From: Haemophilus influenzae
GTDB taxonomy: Bacteria > Pseudomonadota > Gammaproteobacteria > Enterobacterales > Pasteurellaceae
Length of the DNA: 64,000 bases
Assembly (NCBI GenBank): GCA_923172585.1
Contig: OV298644.1
Location: 1,505,427 to 1,569,426, forward strand
Direction: 5' to 3'
The position numbers were made by a program, and so were the translations under genes. The notes under the pieces were generated by a model. That model searched no databases. It was given only the letters and a program-made list of their open reading frames with translations, and had not been told where the DNA came from. The stretch's first letter is position 1, and each line of letters begins with the position of its first letter. Positions 33,801 to 45,506 of this stretch are shown in pieces.

Positions 33801-34343
33801 ATTAAAACCGTAAAAAAAGCGCCGGCAGTAAATCGCCCAAACCGTATCAATGAAGAGATTCGTGTAAAAGAAGTTCGTTTAATTGACCAAAATGGTGAAC
33901 AAGCAGGGATTGTTTCTATTCAACAAGCCCTAGAAATGGCAGAACAAGCAGAGCTTGATCTTGTTGAAATTAGCCCAAATGCAGAGCCGCCGGTTTGTCG
34001 CATTATGAACTACGGTAAATTCCTTTACGAAAAAAGTAAAACCGCTAAAGAACAAAAGAAAAAACAAAAAGTTGTGCAAGTTAAGGAAATTAAATTCCGT
34101 CCAGGCACAGATGAAGGTGACTATCAAGTTAAATTACGTAGCTTAATCCGTTTCTTAGAAGACGGTGACAAAGCGAAAATTACCGTGCGTTTCCGCGGTC
34201 GTGAAATGGCTCATCAAGACATCGGTTTAGATGTGTTAGAGCGCGTAAAAAATGATTTAGCTGAAATTTCAGTGGTTGAATCTGCACCAGGTAAATTAGA
34301 AGGCCGTCAGGCTGTAATGGTGTTAGCACCGAAGAAAAAATAA
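33801..34343 (+). CDS. infC: Translation initiation factor IF-3, ATT start
   Basis: Binds the 30S subunit, checks initiator tRNA and prevents premature 50S joining. The coding sequence starts at ATT (33801; a second ATT precedes it at 33798), eight bases after AGAAGGA, giving the normal N-terminus [20 protein letters not shown] and a 180-residue protein. The rare AUU start is the basis of the known autorepression of infC by IF-3. Later blocks [26 protein letters not shown] and FRGREMAHQ are standard. It heads the infC-rpmI-rplT cluster. Confidence 0.94.
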   Translation: MKTVKKAPAVNRPNRINEEIRVKEVRLIDQNGEQAGIVSIQQALEMAEQAELDLVEISPNAEPPVCRIMNYGKFLYEKSKTAKEQKKKQKVVQVKEIKFRPGTDEGDYQVKLRSLIRFLEDGDKAKITVRFRGREMAHQDIGLDVLERVKNDLAEISVVESAPGKLEGRQAVMVLAPKKK

Positions 34344-34347
34344 GAAT

Positions 34348-34375
34348 TTTGCTGAGATTCTTCAGCAAATCTTTT
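34348..34375 (+). terminator. Hairpin after infC, possible partial terminator
   Basis: TTTGCTGA (34348-34355) pairs with TCAGCAAA (34362-34369), followed by TCTTTTTG. It lies directly after the infC stop, upstream of cotranscribed rpmI-rplT in related bacteria, so it may be leaky or regulated. Confidence 0.5.
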
Positions 34376-34411
34376 TGTTTAAGTTTGACTTAAATGAAAA
34401 GACAACTGCAT

Positions 34412-34435
34412 GTTAGGCACACTACGCAGCCTAAC
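34412..34435 (+). promoter_or_regulatory. Hairpin in the infC-rpmI leader, candidate L20 operator element
   Basis: GTTAGGC and GCCTAAC form a perfect 7-bp stem around a 10-base loop, 120 bases before rpmI. In E. coli, L20 represses rpmI-rplT translation through structures in this spacer; whether this hairpin is part of one here is inference from position. Confidence 0.3.
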
Positions 34436-34553
34436 TGCTTTTGAAAAGGTAATTTAATTTGCCTTATGATGGAAATGATCAGTGCTTCCAAGTAACTTTT
34501 TAAGTTCGCCTGATTATGTTGTTTTAAACGAAAAATGCGGAGTTATTTTAACA

Positions 34554-34750
34554 ATGCCTAAAATCAAAACAGTACGCGGCGCAGCGAAGCGCTTCAAAAA
34601 ACTGCTTCTGGTGGTTTCAAGCGTAAACAATCTCACTTACGTCATATTTTGACTAAAAAAACAACTAAACGTAAACGTCATTTACGTCATAAATCAATGG
34701 TTGCGAAAGCAGACCAAGTTTTAGTAGTAGCTTGCTTACCATACGCATAA
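34554..34750 (+). CDS. rpmI: 50S ribosomal protein L35, one base missing in this sequence
   Basis: The small basic protein starts [16 protein letters not shown] and, after a frame change, continues as [18 protein letters not shown] to TAA at 34748. The break is in the A run after TTC near 34597, which has six A where the family sequence needs seven. The gene is otherwise perfectly spaced before rplT. With the base restored it is a normal 65-residue L35. Because L35 and the downstream L20 are core ribosomal proteins, a consensus error is far more likely than a real null allele. Confidence 0.9.
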
Positions 34751-34812
34751 GCCGTTATTTAAGCAAAACGTACGATTAGTTCATTTTAGAAAAATATTAC
34801 ATAGGAGATTAA

Positions 34813-35169
<357 letters not shown>

Positions 35170-35198
35170 TTTTTTAAAGTTTAGATAAAGAAGAATTA

Positions 35199-35223
35199 GG
35201 ACGCTGAAAAGCGTCCCTTTTTT
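35199..35223 (+). terminator. Terminator after rplT
   Basis: GGACGCT-GAAA-AGCGTCC followed by six T, a classic intrinsic terminator with a GAAA loop. Confidence 0.9.
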
Positions 35224-35281
35224 GCATTTTTAACTGCAAATTTTGTAAAATAATGCCATTAGTTCTCATCTGTTAAAATCT

Positions 35282-38200
35282 ATGGCCGAAACAATCCCAC
35301 TGAATCCCATCACACTGCCTTTAAATCAAATTAGCTTAATCGAAGCATCTGCTGGTACGGGAAAAACATATACTATTGGTTCTTTATATCTCCGACTTTT
35401 ATTAAAGGCTGGAGAAAATAACTTTTCTCGTCCGTTAAATGTGGAAGAAATTCTGGTGGTAACTTTTACGGAAATGGCGACAGAAGAACTTAAGAAAAAA
35501 ATTCGTGAGCGTATAACAGATGCGATTAATAAACTCACTGCCTTTGCTAAAACCCAAGATAAATCCGCATTTAAAAATGATGAATTTCTTACCGCACTTT
35601 GTGATAATTTAGATATTTTTGAGGCAATTCATCGTTTAAAATTAGCTGAGCAAAATATGGATTTGGCGGCGATTTATACCATTCACGGTTTTTGTCGCCG
35701 TATGTTGATGCAATATGCTTTCCATTCAGGCATTCACTTCAATTTAGAATTAATAAAAGATCAATCTGATTTGTTAGTTCGTTTTGCTAATGAATTTTGG
35801 CGAGAGCATTTTTATCCGTTGGATTTTGAATCTGCGAATTTTATCGCGACAGAATTAGTATCGCCAGCAAATGTGTTGTCTTTGTTGAAAGCGGATTTAG
35901 GTAAAGATTTGCAGGTGGAGATTGAAAATAAACAGGCGTTATCTGTACCAATACAAATCTTTTACCGCAATATCTTGGTGGTTATCAAAAGGCGTTGAAT
36001 GAATTAAAGGTATTTTGGTTAGAAAGTGCGGATGAAATTTTAGCGATTATTACCAATGAACTGGAGAAAGATTATCCAAAAGATCAGTTGAAATCGTTAA
36101 ATCGTAAAAAGTACCAAGTAAAGCGTTTAGGGATTGGATTAATAAAATCAATCAATGGTCAAATAATCCTAGAGATTATCAAATTAATACCACATTGAAA
36201 GACTATTTCCTACAATCATCTATTGAGAAAAATTGCGAAGAATCAACGGATAAAAATAAAGATAAAAAACCCGCAACGCCTTTTTATTCCCCGATTTTTG
36301 CAGATCTTGAAAAGCGCGTTAATGCTTTAATGACACCAGATTTACTAAGCAAACTCACTCTTTATCATTATCGCCAAGGTCTACAACAAAAACTTTTAGA
36401 CTATAAACTAAATCATCAAGAAAAATCCTTTGATGATTTATTGCGTTTGCTTTGTGAAGCCTTGCAAGATGCGCAAGGAGATGAATTAGCGGAAATGATT
36501 CGTTTCCAATATCCTTTTGCGATGATTGATGAATTTCAGGATACAGATTCACAACAATACGCTATTTTTTCAAAAATTTATCGTGATAATCCCGAAAAAA
36601 ATACTGGTTTTATTATGATTGGTGATCCGAAGCAGGCGATTTATCGTTTCCGTGGCGCAGATATTTTTACTTATCTAAAAGCATCGGACGAAGCCCAATC
36701 TCGCTTTGAACTCACTAAAAATTATCGTTCAGAGAAACATTTGGTTGATGGCGTAAATGCGTTGTTTGATTTTCCTCAATTACCATTTATTTATCAAAAT
36801 ATTAACTTTACTGCTGTTGATTCTCGTGATGATCATCTGCGATTTTATTTAAATGGTAAAGCTGAACCTGCTTATCGTTTTTATCTAACTGAAAGTGGCA
36901 AAGTGAATAAAACTGAAATGGCAAAAATATGTGCTATTTCTATTCAACATTGGCTAAAAAGTGCGGCAGAAAATCAGGCAGTTTTTCAAAATGAAGATAC
37001 TTGTAAAACATTGCAAGCGGCGAATATTGCCGTATTAGTGCGTGATAAAAATGAAGCGGCTTTAGTAAAAAATGAATTGCAAAAATTGGGGATTGCGTCA
37101 GTTTATCTTTCTGATCAAAATAGCGTATTTGATAGCAATGTTGCGAAAGAATTAGCTTGGGTGCTTAAAGCCTGTTTGAATGTGGCTGAACGCCCAATTT
37201 TGAATGCGATTGCGACCGCACTTTTTGGCTTAAATGCAGCGGATATTCATCAAATTCAGCAAAATGAAGCAGATTGGCAACGTTGGGCAGATAGCTTTGC
37301 TCAATACCAACAAACTTGGCAACGCCAAGGAATATTGGCAATGTTACATCAAATTTTATTGGAGCAAGGCATTTCAGAGCGATTATTAAGCCAAGCCACG
37401 GGCGAGCGAGATTTAACGGATTTCCTACATTTGGCAGAAATGTTACAACAAGCTGCCACGCTACACGAAAGTGAAGCGGCATTGCTTAGTTGGTTTGAAA
37501 AACAAATTCAAGGCGAAGGTCGTCAAGAGGCTCAAATTCGTTTAGAAAGTGAACGCCAATTGGTGAAAATTGTGACAATCCATAAATCTAAAGGCTTAGA
37601 ATATGATTTAGTTTGGCTACCATTTTTAGCTGTGCCGAGCAAAGATCCAAGTAAAAAATACATCAATATTTATTATTCTAAAGAACGAGATGAAACCTTA
37701 TGGAATATAGAAAATCGCAATTTAAACGCTCTTTGTGAAGAAACTTTTGCGGAAGAGTTACGTTTACTTTATGTGGCTTTAACGCGTGCCAAATATCAAA
37801 TGGCATTCGCTTTGCCTACGCAATTTGATAAAAAATGGAATGCCTTGCATTATGTACTAAGCCAAGGTGAAATAGGCAAGGAAATAGCGTTATCAGCGCC
37901 TAAAGATACCGAAACATTGTTGCAAACCTTTAAAGAAAAAATGCAAGATAATGTGGAAATCTGTACTAAACCAAATCTAGAGGCTTTTCCGGCTTTATCA
38001 ATCAATACAAAAAATGATGAGCTTAAAGCCGCAGAATTTACGGGCAATATTGAGCAAGATTGGCGAATAACCAGTTTTACTTCAATTGAACAAGCACATC
38101 GCCGACAAAATTATTTCGCTGAAAGTGCGGGTAAAAAACACGCTGTTTTTGATGATGCAAAAGATTACGATAGCCAAAATGCTATTGAAATTTCCACCGC

Positions 38201-38914
38201 ACTTTTAAACGAAAACGAATCAAGCATTTTAGATTTACCACGAGGTAAACAAGTCGGGACTGCATTGCATCGCCATTTTGAAAATTGCTATTTTTCTGAT
38301 TTAGCAAATACAGAAGAAATTGACAAATTAAGACAATCCTTACAGTTAGATGAAACTTTTACAGAGTCGCTACAAAATTGGCTACAACAGATTTCACATA
38401 CGCCATTTTCTAATGAAATAGGAATAGCATTAGCTGATTTGGCAAATAAAGATTGTATTAAAGAAATGCCATTTTATCTTGCTATTCGGGAACATTTTGA
38501 TGTTGAAGCGTTTAATCGCGCGTTGAAAGCCCATCATCATTTACCAAGTGAGCCACTTCAATTTGAACAAATTCAGGGCATGGTGCGAGGTTCGATTGAC
38601 TTAGTTTTCCGCCATAATGGAAAGTATTATCTTGTTGATTATAAATCTAATTTCTTAGGTTCAACCCTTGCTGATTACAATCAAGAGGCATTGAAAAAGA
38701 AATGTTACACAGTCACTATGATTGGCAATATTTAATTTATACGCTGGCATTACATCGTTATTTACAAAGCGTTGTGCCTCATTACGATTATGCGCGAGAT
38801 TTCGGCGGGGTATTTTATCTTTTCTTACGTGGAATGAATGGTGAGCCACAATCTGGCGTATTTTATGATCGTCCAAGCGTTGAATTAATCACAGAATTAG
38901 ACGGGGTGTTTTAA
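35282..38914 (+). CDS. recB: RecB subunit of exonuclease V, three single-base deletions in this sequence
   Basis: RecB is the 3'-5' helicase and nuclease of RecBCD. Visible are the Walker A ASAGTGKTYTIG near residue 25, DEFQDTDSQQY, GDPKQAIYRFRGADIF, HKSKGLEYD, LYVALTRAK, and the nuclease site VDYKSN near the C-terminus. The frame shifts by one base near 35955, near 36130 and at 38693-38697 (an A run with five instead of six); all three are deletions, and correcting them gives about 1211 residues. The stop overlaps recD (TAATG). recC is not in the window. Confidence 0.9.
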
Positions 38915-40835
38915 TGTTATCTGTATTACACAAACTTAAAGAGCAGCGCATTCTTTCTCAAGGTGATTATTATTTTGCTAAGTTGATAGCTGATAAACAA
39001 TGTCATACGGATTATGCGGAACCAATCAAAAATTTAGCTATATTATTAGCCGCACTTTGTAGCTGGCGTTATACACAGGGAAATACTTGCAGCCAATTAG
39101 ATCGCTATTTAGAACATAATTTATTTGGCTTGGCTTATCGTACAACGGAAGAAGATTATTTAGCTGAAATTCATGAAAAGATTGGTTATTTACCCGTTGA
39201 AGATTGGCAAAATGCGTTGTGCGAGCATATGGCATTTACGCAAGCTCCCGTCAATCAAATTGCGCCAATGGCATTTCAATTTGGCGCGTTGTATTTCTAT
39301 CGCGCTTGGCAAGATGAATATCGCATCGCACAATATATAAAAAATACCTTAAAAAAATACCGCACTTTAGCCTTTTCTTATGATGAAATTCATCAAAAAT
39401 TAGAGAAATATTTCCCTGAAAAACAGGAAAAAACAGATTGGCAAAAAGTGGCAGTGGCGACAGCGATTAAAAGTCCATTTTCGATTATTACAGGCGGCCC
39501 AGGAACAGGAAAAACCACCACAGTTACGCGTTTATTGCTCGTTCTACAAGAATTATTTGATTGTAAATTACACATCAAATTGGTTGCGCCGACTGGCAAA
39601 GCCGCCTCCCGTTTGGAAGAGTCGATTAAAAATGCGTTAGGTTTTATGCAAGAAAAATGAATTTATCCCATTCACTTTTCAATGCGATTCCACAAAAAGC
39701 CAGCACCTTGCATAGTTTACTGGGCGTGAATGCCTTTAATGATTACACACGATATAACAGCCATAACCCTTTGCAGTTGGATGTATTAGTTGTTGATGAA
39801 ACATCAATGATTGATTTACCAATGATGGCAAAACTTATCAATGCATTAAAGCCCGAAACTCGATTAATTTTATTAGGCGATCAGGCGCAATTAGCCTCTG
39901 TTGAGGCGGGGGCTGTATTGGGGGAATTGGCTCAATTTGTTACTCAACCTTATAGTCATGAACAAGCCGCATACTTACTAGCAACAACAGGCTACAAAGT
40001 AGAAGGTTCCGATTGTTCAAATCCAATACGTGATTGCTTATGCCATCTAACAGAAAGTCGCCGTTTTGATAAAGATTCAGGCATTGGCAAGTTGTCCGAA
40101 TTCATTCAAAAAGGCAAAGCAGACGATAGCCTTAAGTTATTTGAACATTATCCGCAAGAATTGCACTTTAATGCTCTAAATGATGAAAGCGATGCGGTTA
40201 ATCAAGTGGTGAAAAGTGCGGTGGAAAATTACCGCACTTTCTTAAAAATGTTGGACGATTTACGTAAACAAAAAATTGATCCTAACGCTAAAAATGAACA
40301 AGGCATTTCCTATGCCGAAGCTATTCAAGCGCAATTTAATTCTGTGAGATTTTTAACCGCACTTCGTAATAACAATTTAGGTGTCGAAAATCTCAATAAA
40401 GAAATTGCGTTAGCGTTGCGAGAGCAAAAATTGCTTTGGTTCCGTAATGAACAAGATTGGTATATCGGCAAGCCAATTATGATTACTGAAAATGATCATA
40501 ACGTTCGCCTTTATAACGGCGATATTGGACTATGCTTGGCAAATGGCAAAGTATGGTTTGGCAATCGAGAAGTGCTGACAAACCGAATTCCAGCGCACGA
40601 ACCCGCTTTTATGATGACGATTCATAAATCTCAAGGTTCCGAATTTGAACACACTGTCATGGTGCTTCCAACAGAAGTAAATCCAGTACTGTCGCGAGAA
40701 TTAGTTTTCACGGGCGTCACTCGTGCGAAAAAAGAACTCACTGTATTTGCCGATGAAAAAATATGGAAAACAGCGATTCGCCAGACCGTCAAACGCCAGA
40801 GCGGATTGGGAAAATTATTGGAAGATTTAAATTAG
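38914..40835 (+). CDS. recD: RecD subunit of exonuclease V, one single-base deletion in this sequence
   Basis: RecD is the 5'-3' helicase of RecBCD. Motifs are GGPGTGKTTTVTRLL (Walker A), VVDETSMIDLPMM (Walker B), LGDQAQLASVEAGAVLGE, and TIHKSQGSEFEHTVMVLP with VFTGVTRAK near the C-terminus. The frame breaks at 39653-39657, where the A run in CAAGAAAAATG has five A instead of six; the frame then resumes without loss. The corrected length is 640 residues. It overlaps the recB stop and is followed by the convergent matP gene. Confidence 0.92.
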
Positions 40836-40903
40836 TAAAAGGCGGTAAATTTGGAAGATAAATCAATCAGATAATCTCTATTTAAAATAACTTTTGGGGA
40901 AGA

Positions 40904-41350
40904 TTATTTTAATAAATTCTTCAAACTGGTTTTCATTGCTGCCATTTGATTTTCAAATTGTGCCTTGCTTTCTCTTTCGTCAATCATATAGGTAATTGTT
41001 TCCGAAAGCGTCATCTTCATTTTTCGAGAATATTTAGAAAGACGTAGCCAAACAGCATATTCCAAATCAATGGATTTTTTCTTGGTATGTTGTTTTTCAC
41101 CATTAAAAAAGCGTTTACGGCGTGCACGAATAGCTTGATCAAGCTTAATTGGTAAGGCTGGAGAAAGATGATTTTTAATCCATTCTTCAATTTTTTCAGG
41201 ATAGTTTTGGGATTCTAATAATTCTTGGGCTTTAGCTTCTTGCAAACTACGTTCTTCGTAGCGAGTAATATTTTCCCCTTCGCGATGTTTACGAATTAGG
41301 TAAATCCATTTCCAATTTGCTTCTTGATTTTCGAGTTTTTGGTATTTCAT
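40904..41350 (-). CDS. matP: Macrodomain Ter protein MatP
   Basis: Organises the terminus macrodomain by binding matS sites and linking them to the division machinery. The 148 residues keep the family sequence: KYQKLENQEANWKWIYLIRK at the start, IRARRKRFFNGEKQHTKKKS, then the ribbon-helix-helix part with IDLEYAVWLRLS and TLSETITYMI, and a C-terminal coiled coil. It is divergent from the lonH gene, with fabA beyond, the same matP-lonH-fabA neighbourhood as in E. coli. Confidence 0.93.
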   Translation of the reverse strand: MKYQKLENQEANWKWIYLIRKHREGENITRYEERSLQEAKAQELLESQNYPEKIEEWIKNHLSPALPIKLDQAIRARRKRFFNGEKQHTKKKSIDLEYAVWLRLSKYSRKMKMTLSETITYMIDERESKAQFENQMAAMKTSLKNLLK

Positions 41351-41476
41351 TTTTTATCATTGAGTGACGTGGTAACTGCATTAATATACGTGTTTTTATG
41401 ACGATTTTCTAGTGGATTTTCACAAGGCTATTAAATATGCGATAATGTGGTCAATTTTTCTAGAAAGAGACCAGCC

Positions 41477-43252
41477 GTGAGTTCATTATTTTCTCAACAA
41501 CAAGCTATTGAGCAATCTTTAAATTGGCAGGCATTACAACCTGATTTGGTAATTCAAGATTTTCCTTTAGAACCAGTGGATTTCTGGGCGTTACAACCGA
41601 ATGCTACACAGGGTATCGATTTATTTTTACGTCATCCGACACGTTCCTTACTAATGATGAAAGTGGGCGAACCTGTTGAATATGCGGAGTTATTACAAAA
41701 TTTTATATCGCAAAATCATCATAAAGTGCGGTCAATTTTTGGTGTAAATTATGTGATAGAGCAGGGCGACTCTTTTTCTTTTCCTCATGTTTATACTGAG
41801 CCAGCAAAATCTTTAGATGATAATTTTGCCAGTCAAGGGGAGGCGTTAAGCGCATTGTATTGCGATCAATTCCAGCTTTTCGGTAGTTTTCGGATTCATC
41901 CAAGTTCACAAGATATTCAATTAGTGCCGGGATTGGTGCATAAGGCTAATGGTGGCGTTTTGATTTTAAGTGCAGCAACATTGTTATCTCAATTTGATTT
42001 ATGGGGGCGATTAAAACAAATTCTGCAAACCCAGACTTTTGACTGGTATTCAGCCCATCCATTTAAAAATTTACCTTGTGATATACCAAGCTATGCGCTG
42101 AACTTAAAAGTGATTGTACTTGGTAATCGTACTGAATTAGCCACTTTGGCTGAGTTAGAAGAAAATCTTTATTCTTTCGCCGATTATGCTGAAATTGAAA
42201 GTTATATTTCTGTAGCTGAAGTGGAGGAACAAAAAACTTGGGCGGGTTATGTACAACAAATGGCTCAAGAGCAAAATATTGAGCTAGATTTTCTTGCTTT
42301 AAATAAACTCTATCAATTATTAGTTCGTGAAAGTGAAAATCACTTTTTAATTAATGCATCTCCTCTCAAATTAAAAGAAATATTACAGGATGCCTCAACT
42401 TTTGCTGAAAAAACAGCATTAAGTGCGGTGGATTTTGAGGGTATTTTTCAACAAAAATTAGCGCAATATGGTTTCTTAAAAGAACAAACTTATGCCGATA
42501 TTTTAAACGAGCAAGTTTATGTCGAAACGCAAGGCGAAATTGTTGGACAAATTAATGGGCTTTCGGTAATTGAATATCCTGGTACGCCAGTATGTTTCGG
42601 CGAACCTTCGCGTATTAGTTGTATTGTGCAATTTGGCGATGGGGAAGTGATTGATGTTGAAAGAAAAAATGAACTAGCGGGAAATATTCACGGTAAAGGA
42701 ATGATGATTGCTCAGGCTTGTCTTTCCAATATCTTAGATTTGCCCTCGCAATTGCCATTTTCTGCATCATTGGTGTTTGAACAGTCTTATGGAGAAATTG
42801 ATGGCGATAGTGCATCTTTGGCGATTTTTTGTGTGTTAGCAAGTTCTTTAGCCGATTTGCCTTTGCCTCAACATATCGCAATTACAGGATCGATTGATCA
42901 ATTTGGACTTGTTCATTCTGTTGGTGGTGTAAATGATAAAATCGAAGGCTTTTTTACTATTTGCCAACGTCGCGGTTTGACTGGAAAACAAGGTGTAATC
43001 ATTCCAATGACAACAATCCAGCAACTGAGTTTATCTGATGAAGTGAAAAGTGCGGTAAAAAATGGCGAGTTTTTTATTTATCCTGTGGAAGATATTTATC
43101 AGGCTTGTGAATTGTTATTTGGGCGTGATTTGTTAGATGAAAACAAAGATTATACAGAAAAAACTGAGCCTTTATCTCGTCTTATTCAACGTCGTATTGA
43201 GGGACGTGCCGATTCTGAACGAAAAAGTTTTTGGCATTTTTTCCGCTCCTAA
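41477..43252 (+). CDS. Lon-like protease LonH (YcbZ type)
   Basis: A Lon-family relative with a C-terminal serine-lysine protease domain: the nucleophile is in GEIDGDSASLAIF and the lysine in GGVNDKIEGFF. The N-terminal part resembles the degenerate AAA region of YcbZ (VPGLVHKANGGVLILSA) and lacks a canonical Walker A. I start at GTG 41477 (SSLFSQQQ follows), with a modest AGAGA upstream; an in-frame GTG at 41447 would add ten residues. It lies between matP and fabA as in other gamma-proteobacteria, and closes with a hairpin terminator. Its substrate is unknown. Confidence 0.85.
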   Translation: MSSLFSQQQAIEQSLNWQALQPDLVIQDFPLEPVDFWALQPNATQGIDLFLRHPTRSLLMMKVGEPVEYAELLQNFISQNHHKVRSIFGVNYVIEQGDSFSFPHVYTEPAKSLDDNFASQGEALSALYCDQFQLFGSFRIHPSSQDIQLVPGLVHKANGGVLILSAATLLSQFDLWGRLKQILQTQTFDWYSAHPFKNLPCDIPSYALNLKVIVLGNRTELATLAELEENLYSFADYAEIESYISVAEVEEQKTWAGYVQQMAQEQNIELDFLALNKLYQLLVRESENHFLINASPLKLKEILQDASTFAEKTALSAVDFEGIFQQKLAQYGFLKEQTYADILNEQVYVETQGEIVGQINGLSVIEYPGTPVCFGEPSRISCIVQFGDGEVIDVERKNELAGNIHGKGMMIAQACLSNILDLPSQLPFSASLVFEQSYGEIDGDSASLAIFCVLASSLADLPLPQHIAITGSIDQFGLVHSVGGVNDKIEGFFTICQRRGLTGKQGVIIPMTTIQQLSLSDEVKSAVKNGEFFIYPVEDIYQACELLFGRDLLDENKDYTEKTEPLSRLIQRRIEGRADSERKSFWHFFRS

Positions 43253-43253
43253 T

Positions 43254-43288
43254 AGAGAAAAGCGAGCATTTTTTCGCTTTTCTTTTTT
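43254..43288 (+). terminator. Terminator after lonH
   Basis: AGAAAAGCG and CGCTTTTCT pair around a T-rich loop, followed by a run of T residues. Confidence 0.8.
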
Positions 43289-43420
43289 TCTATAATTTCT
43301 AAGAGTGACTGCTCCGACAAGTTTTGCGAACAGGTGTTAGCTATTTACAGTTTACCGCGTTCCTTTTAAAATAAATATATCAGTTATAAACTGGATTTAT
43401 CATATATAAAGGAATCTGAA

Positions 43421-43954
43421 ATGCAAAACGCTTGTACACTTAATAAAAAAAGTAGTTATTCTTATGATGATTTGCTTGCGTCAGGTCGCGGCGAATTATT
43501 TGGTAAAGAAGGCCCGCAATTACCCGCGCCAACAATGTTGATGATGGATCGTATTATTGAAATGAATGAAGAAACAGGTGCTTTCGGTAAAGGATACATT
43601 GAAGCCGAACTTGATATTAAACCTGAATTGCCGTTCTTTGGTTGCCATTTCATTGGCGATCCAGTAATGCCAGGTTGTTTAGGATTGGATGCGATGTGGC
43701 AGCTTGTTGGGTTTTATTTAGGCTGGATTGGTGGCAAAGGAAAAGGGCGAGCATTAGGCGTTGGAGAAGTTAAATTCACAGGACAAATTTTGCCAACAGC
43801 TAAAAAAGTGGTGTACCGAATCCATATGAAACGAGTTATTAATCGTAAACTAGTTATGGGAATGGCTGATGGTGAAGTTGAAGTAGATGGTCGTGTTATT
43901 TATACCGCGACAGATTTAAAAGTGGGACTATTCCAAGATACCTCAACATTTTAA
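43421..43954 (+). CDS. fabA: 3-hydroxydecanoyl-ACP dehydratase/isomerase
   Basis: Introduces the cis double bond of unsaturated fatty acids by dehydrating 3-hydroxydecanoyl-ACP and isomerising the product. The 177 residues show the active-site histidine in [14 protein letters not shown] near residue 77 and the aspartate in [14 protein letters not shown]. The rest follows the hot-dog fold sequence of E. coli FabA closely. AAAGGAA precedes the ATG. A 16-bp inverted repeat built on uptake signals ends the gene. Confidence 0.95.
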   Translation: MQNACTLNKKSSYSYDDLLASGRGELFGKEGPQLPAPTMLMMDRIIEMNEETGAFGKGYIEAELDIKPELPFFGCHFIGDPVMPGCLGLDAMWQLVGFYLGWIGGKGKGRALGVGEVKFTGQILPTAKKVVYRIHMKRVINRKLVMGMADGEVEVDGRVIYTATDLKVGLFQDTSTF

Positions 43955-43975
43955 TTTTTCTTTATTAATTCATAC

Positions 43976-44018
43976 AAAAGTGCGGTGAAAAGTTTTCTTA
44001 GATTTTCACCGCACTTTT
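43976..44018 (+). terminator. Inverted USS pair, terminator after fabA
   Basis: AAAAGTGCGGTGAAAA (43976-43991) pairs exactly with TTTTCACCGCACTTTT (44003-44018), a perfect 16-bp stem. Confidence 0.85.
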
Positions 44019-44187
44019 ACTTATTAAATTGTAATAAATTTTTAAAATATCTATAATATTCTTGTTATTTTTTAATTTTATTAGTGGTAAATAAAGTTTA
44101 TTTTAAAGTTTTTAATAAACGTTATTATAGAAAATATTAAATTAATTTCTATTTAAATTATAAATAATATACTAAAGTAGTGGGAAT

Positions 44188-44915
44188 ATGATGGTAAATG
44201 ATGATTTTCAAGAATATGTGAAGCAACTGGTAACAAAACATCGAGATGAACGAATTTATCCTTTTCAATATAAAGGAAAAAATATTGGTTGAAGCAACCT
44301 GAAAAATTGAAAGGTATTTGGCTATTATTAAAACCCCATCCTAAAAAATCTTTTAAAAATGAATTATATACTTTATTGAAGCTTGCTGAACAAAATGCGC
44401 CAGTGCCAAAAGTCTCTTATTATAGTGATCATTTTTTTGTTTTAGAGAATGTGGGACTTACCGTATCACAATGGCTATGTAATAAAAATATAGATGAACA
44501 ACAGAAATTTTTAATTATTTATGATACTTGTCTCGCTTTGATTGATTTGCATGCTAAAAATTTGGTGCATGGTCGTCCTGCCATTCGAGATATTACTTGG
44601 GATAAAGGGAAAGTTACTTTTCTTGATTTTGAATCTCGTTCAAATAGCCGAAATCAAAATTGGGTAGTTATTCGGGATATGTTATTTTTCTTTGATAGTT
44701 TATGTCGAGAAGAAGATATTTCGGACACTTTTATTCAAAAAGTAGCGTTGTATTATCAAACACATTGTGAAGCGAAAAATTGGCAAAATATGATCGTATT
44801 TTTGCAACGTTTTAACTGGGTTTATTATCTTTTATTGCCTTTTAAACCTATTGCAAAGACAGATTTAATTTCGATTTATCGCTTATTTGAAATTTTCTTG
44901 ATAAAGAAAAAATGA
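44188..44915 (+). CDS. Kinase-like protein (RIO/LPS-kinase type), one base missing in this sequence
   Basis: About 242 residues with a protein-kinase-like core: LVHGRPAIRDITWDKGKVTF corresponds to the HGD-type catalytic loop of small-molecule or LPS-core kinases, followed by LDFESRS in the place of the DFG-type metal loop. A lysine in the early KGIWLLLKPHP stretch may contact nucleotide. The frame breaks near 44287-44291 where a T run is one short (AATATTGG for AATATTTGG). The catalytic-loop aspartate is replaced by arginine-proline, so activity is uncertain. The stop overlaps the next gene (ATGATGA). Confidence 0.65.
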
Positions 44916-45049
44916 TGAAGAAAATATTTTTTATTTTTGTATTATCAGGCATATTAGCTGCTTGTACTGTGGGTGGTGGTGTTAGTGCTGGTGGTGGAAG
45001 TAATGGTGTAGGATTAGGTGTGGGGATTGGATCTGGTATTCGCTTCTAA
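44912..45049 (+). CDS. Tiny glycine-rich lipoprotein
   Basis: A 45-residue peptide, MMKKIFFIFVLSGILAAC followed by a mature part of alternating Gly, Ser and Val ending SGIRF. The signal and LAAC lipobox are good, and the mature part is only about 28 residues. Its start overlaps the stop of the kinase-like gene, so the two are translationally coupled. Its function is unknown. Confidence 0.7.
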   Translation: MMKKIFFIFVLSGILAACTVGGGVSAGGGSNGVGLGVGIGSGIRF

Positions 45050-45184
45050 TAATGAAAAGTGCGGTAACTTTAATCTTTATCTTGCATTTGAACTTATTCA
45101 TCGTTACAATGCGATTTCCTTGTCATCGCTGAGTTAGAGATCGGCGAATGATGTATTAATAACACTACCTTTTAGGAGTAAAAA

Positions 45185-45452
45185 ATGTCTCTAAGTACAG
45201 AAAAAAAGCAGCAATCGTTGCTGAATTTGGTCGTGATGCGAAAGATACCGGTTCTTCTGAAGTTCAAATCGCATTATTAACTGCACAAATCAACCACTTA
45301 CAAACTCACTTCGCAGAGCACAAAAAGACCACCATGGTCGTCGTGGTTTATTACGTATGGTTTCTCGTCGTCGTAAACTTTTAGACTACTTAAAACGTAC
45401 TGATCTTGCTTTATACCAAAGCACTATCGCTCGTTTAGGTTTACGTCGCTAA
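45185..45452 (+). CDS. rpsO: 30S ribosomal protein S15, two single-base deletions in this sequence
   Basis: S15 binds the central domain of 16S rRNA and forms an intersubunit bridge. MSLSTEKK is followed, after one shift, by [20 protein letters not shown], then HFAEHKK, another shift, and [21 protein letters not shown] to the final RLGLRR. The breaks fall in A runs near 45203-45209 and 45319-45324, each one A short. Adding both gives the normal 89 residues. Because S15 is conserved and broken twice in homopolymers, I treat both as consensus errors. Confidence 0.9.
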
Positions 45453-45476
45453 TTTTTATTACGATAGTAAAAAATC

Positions 45477-45504
45477 AAGCCCTCGAATATTGAGGGCTTT
45501 TTTT
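45477..45504 (+). terminator. Terminator after rpsO
   Basis: AAGCCCTC-GAATATT-GAGGGCTT followed by seven T. Three bases further on the IS1016-like end begins. Confidence 0.9.
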
Positions 45505-45506
45505 AT

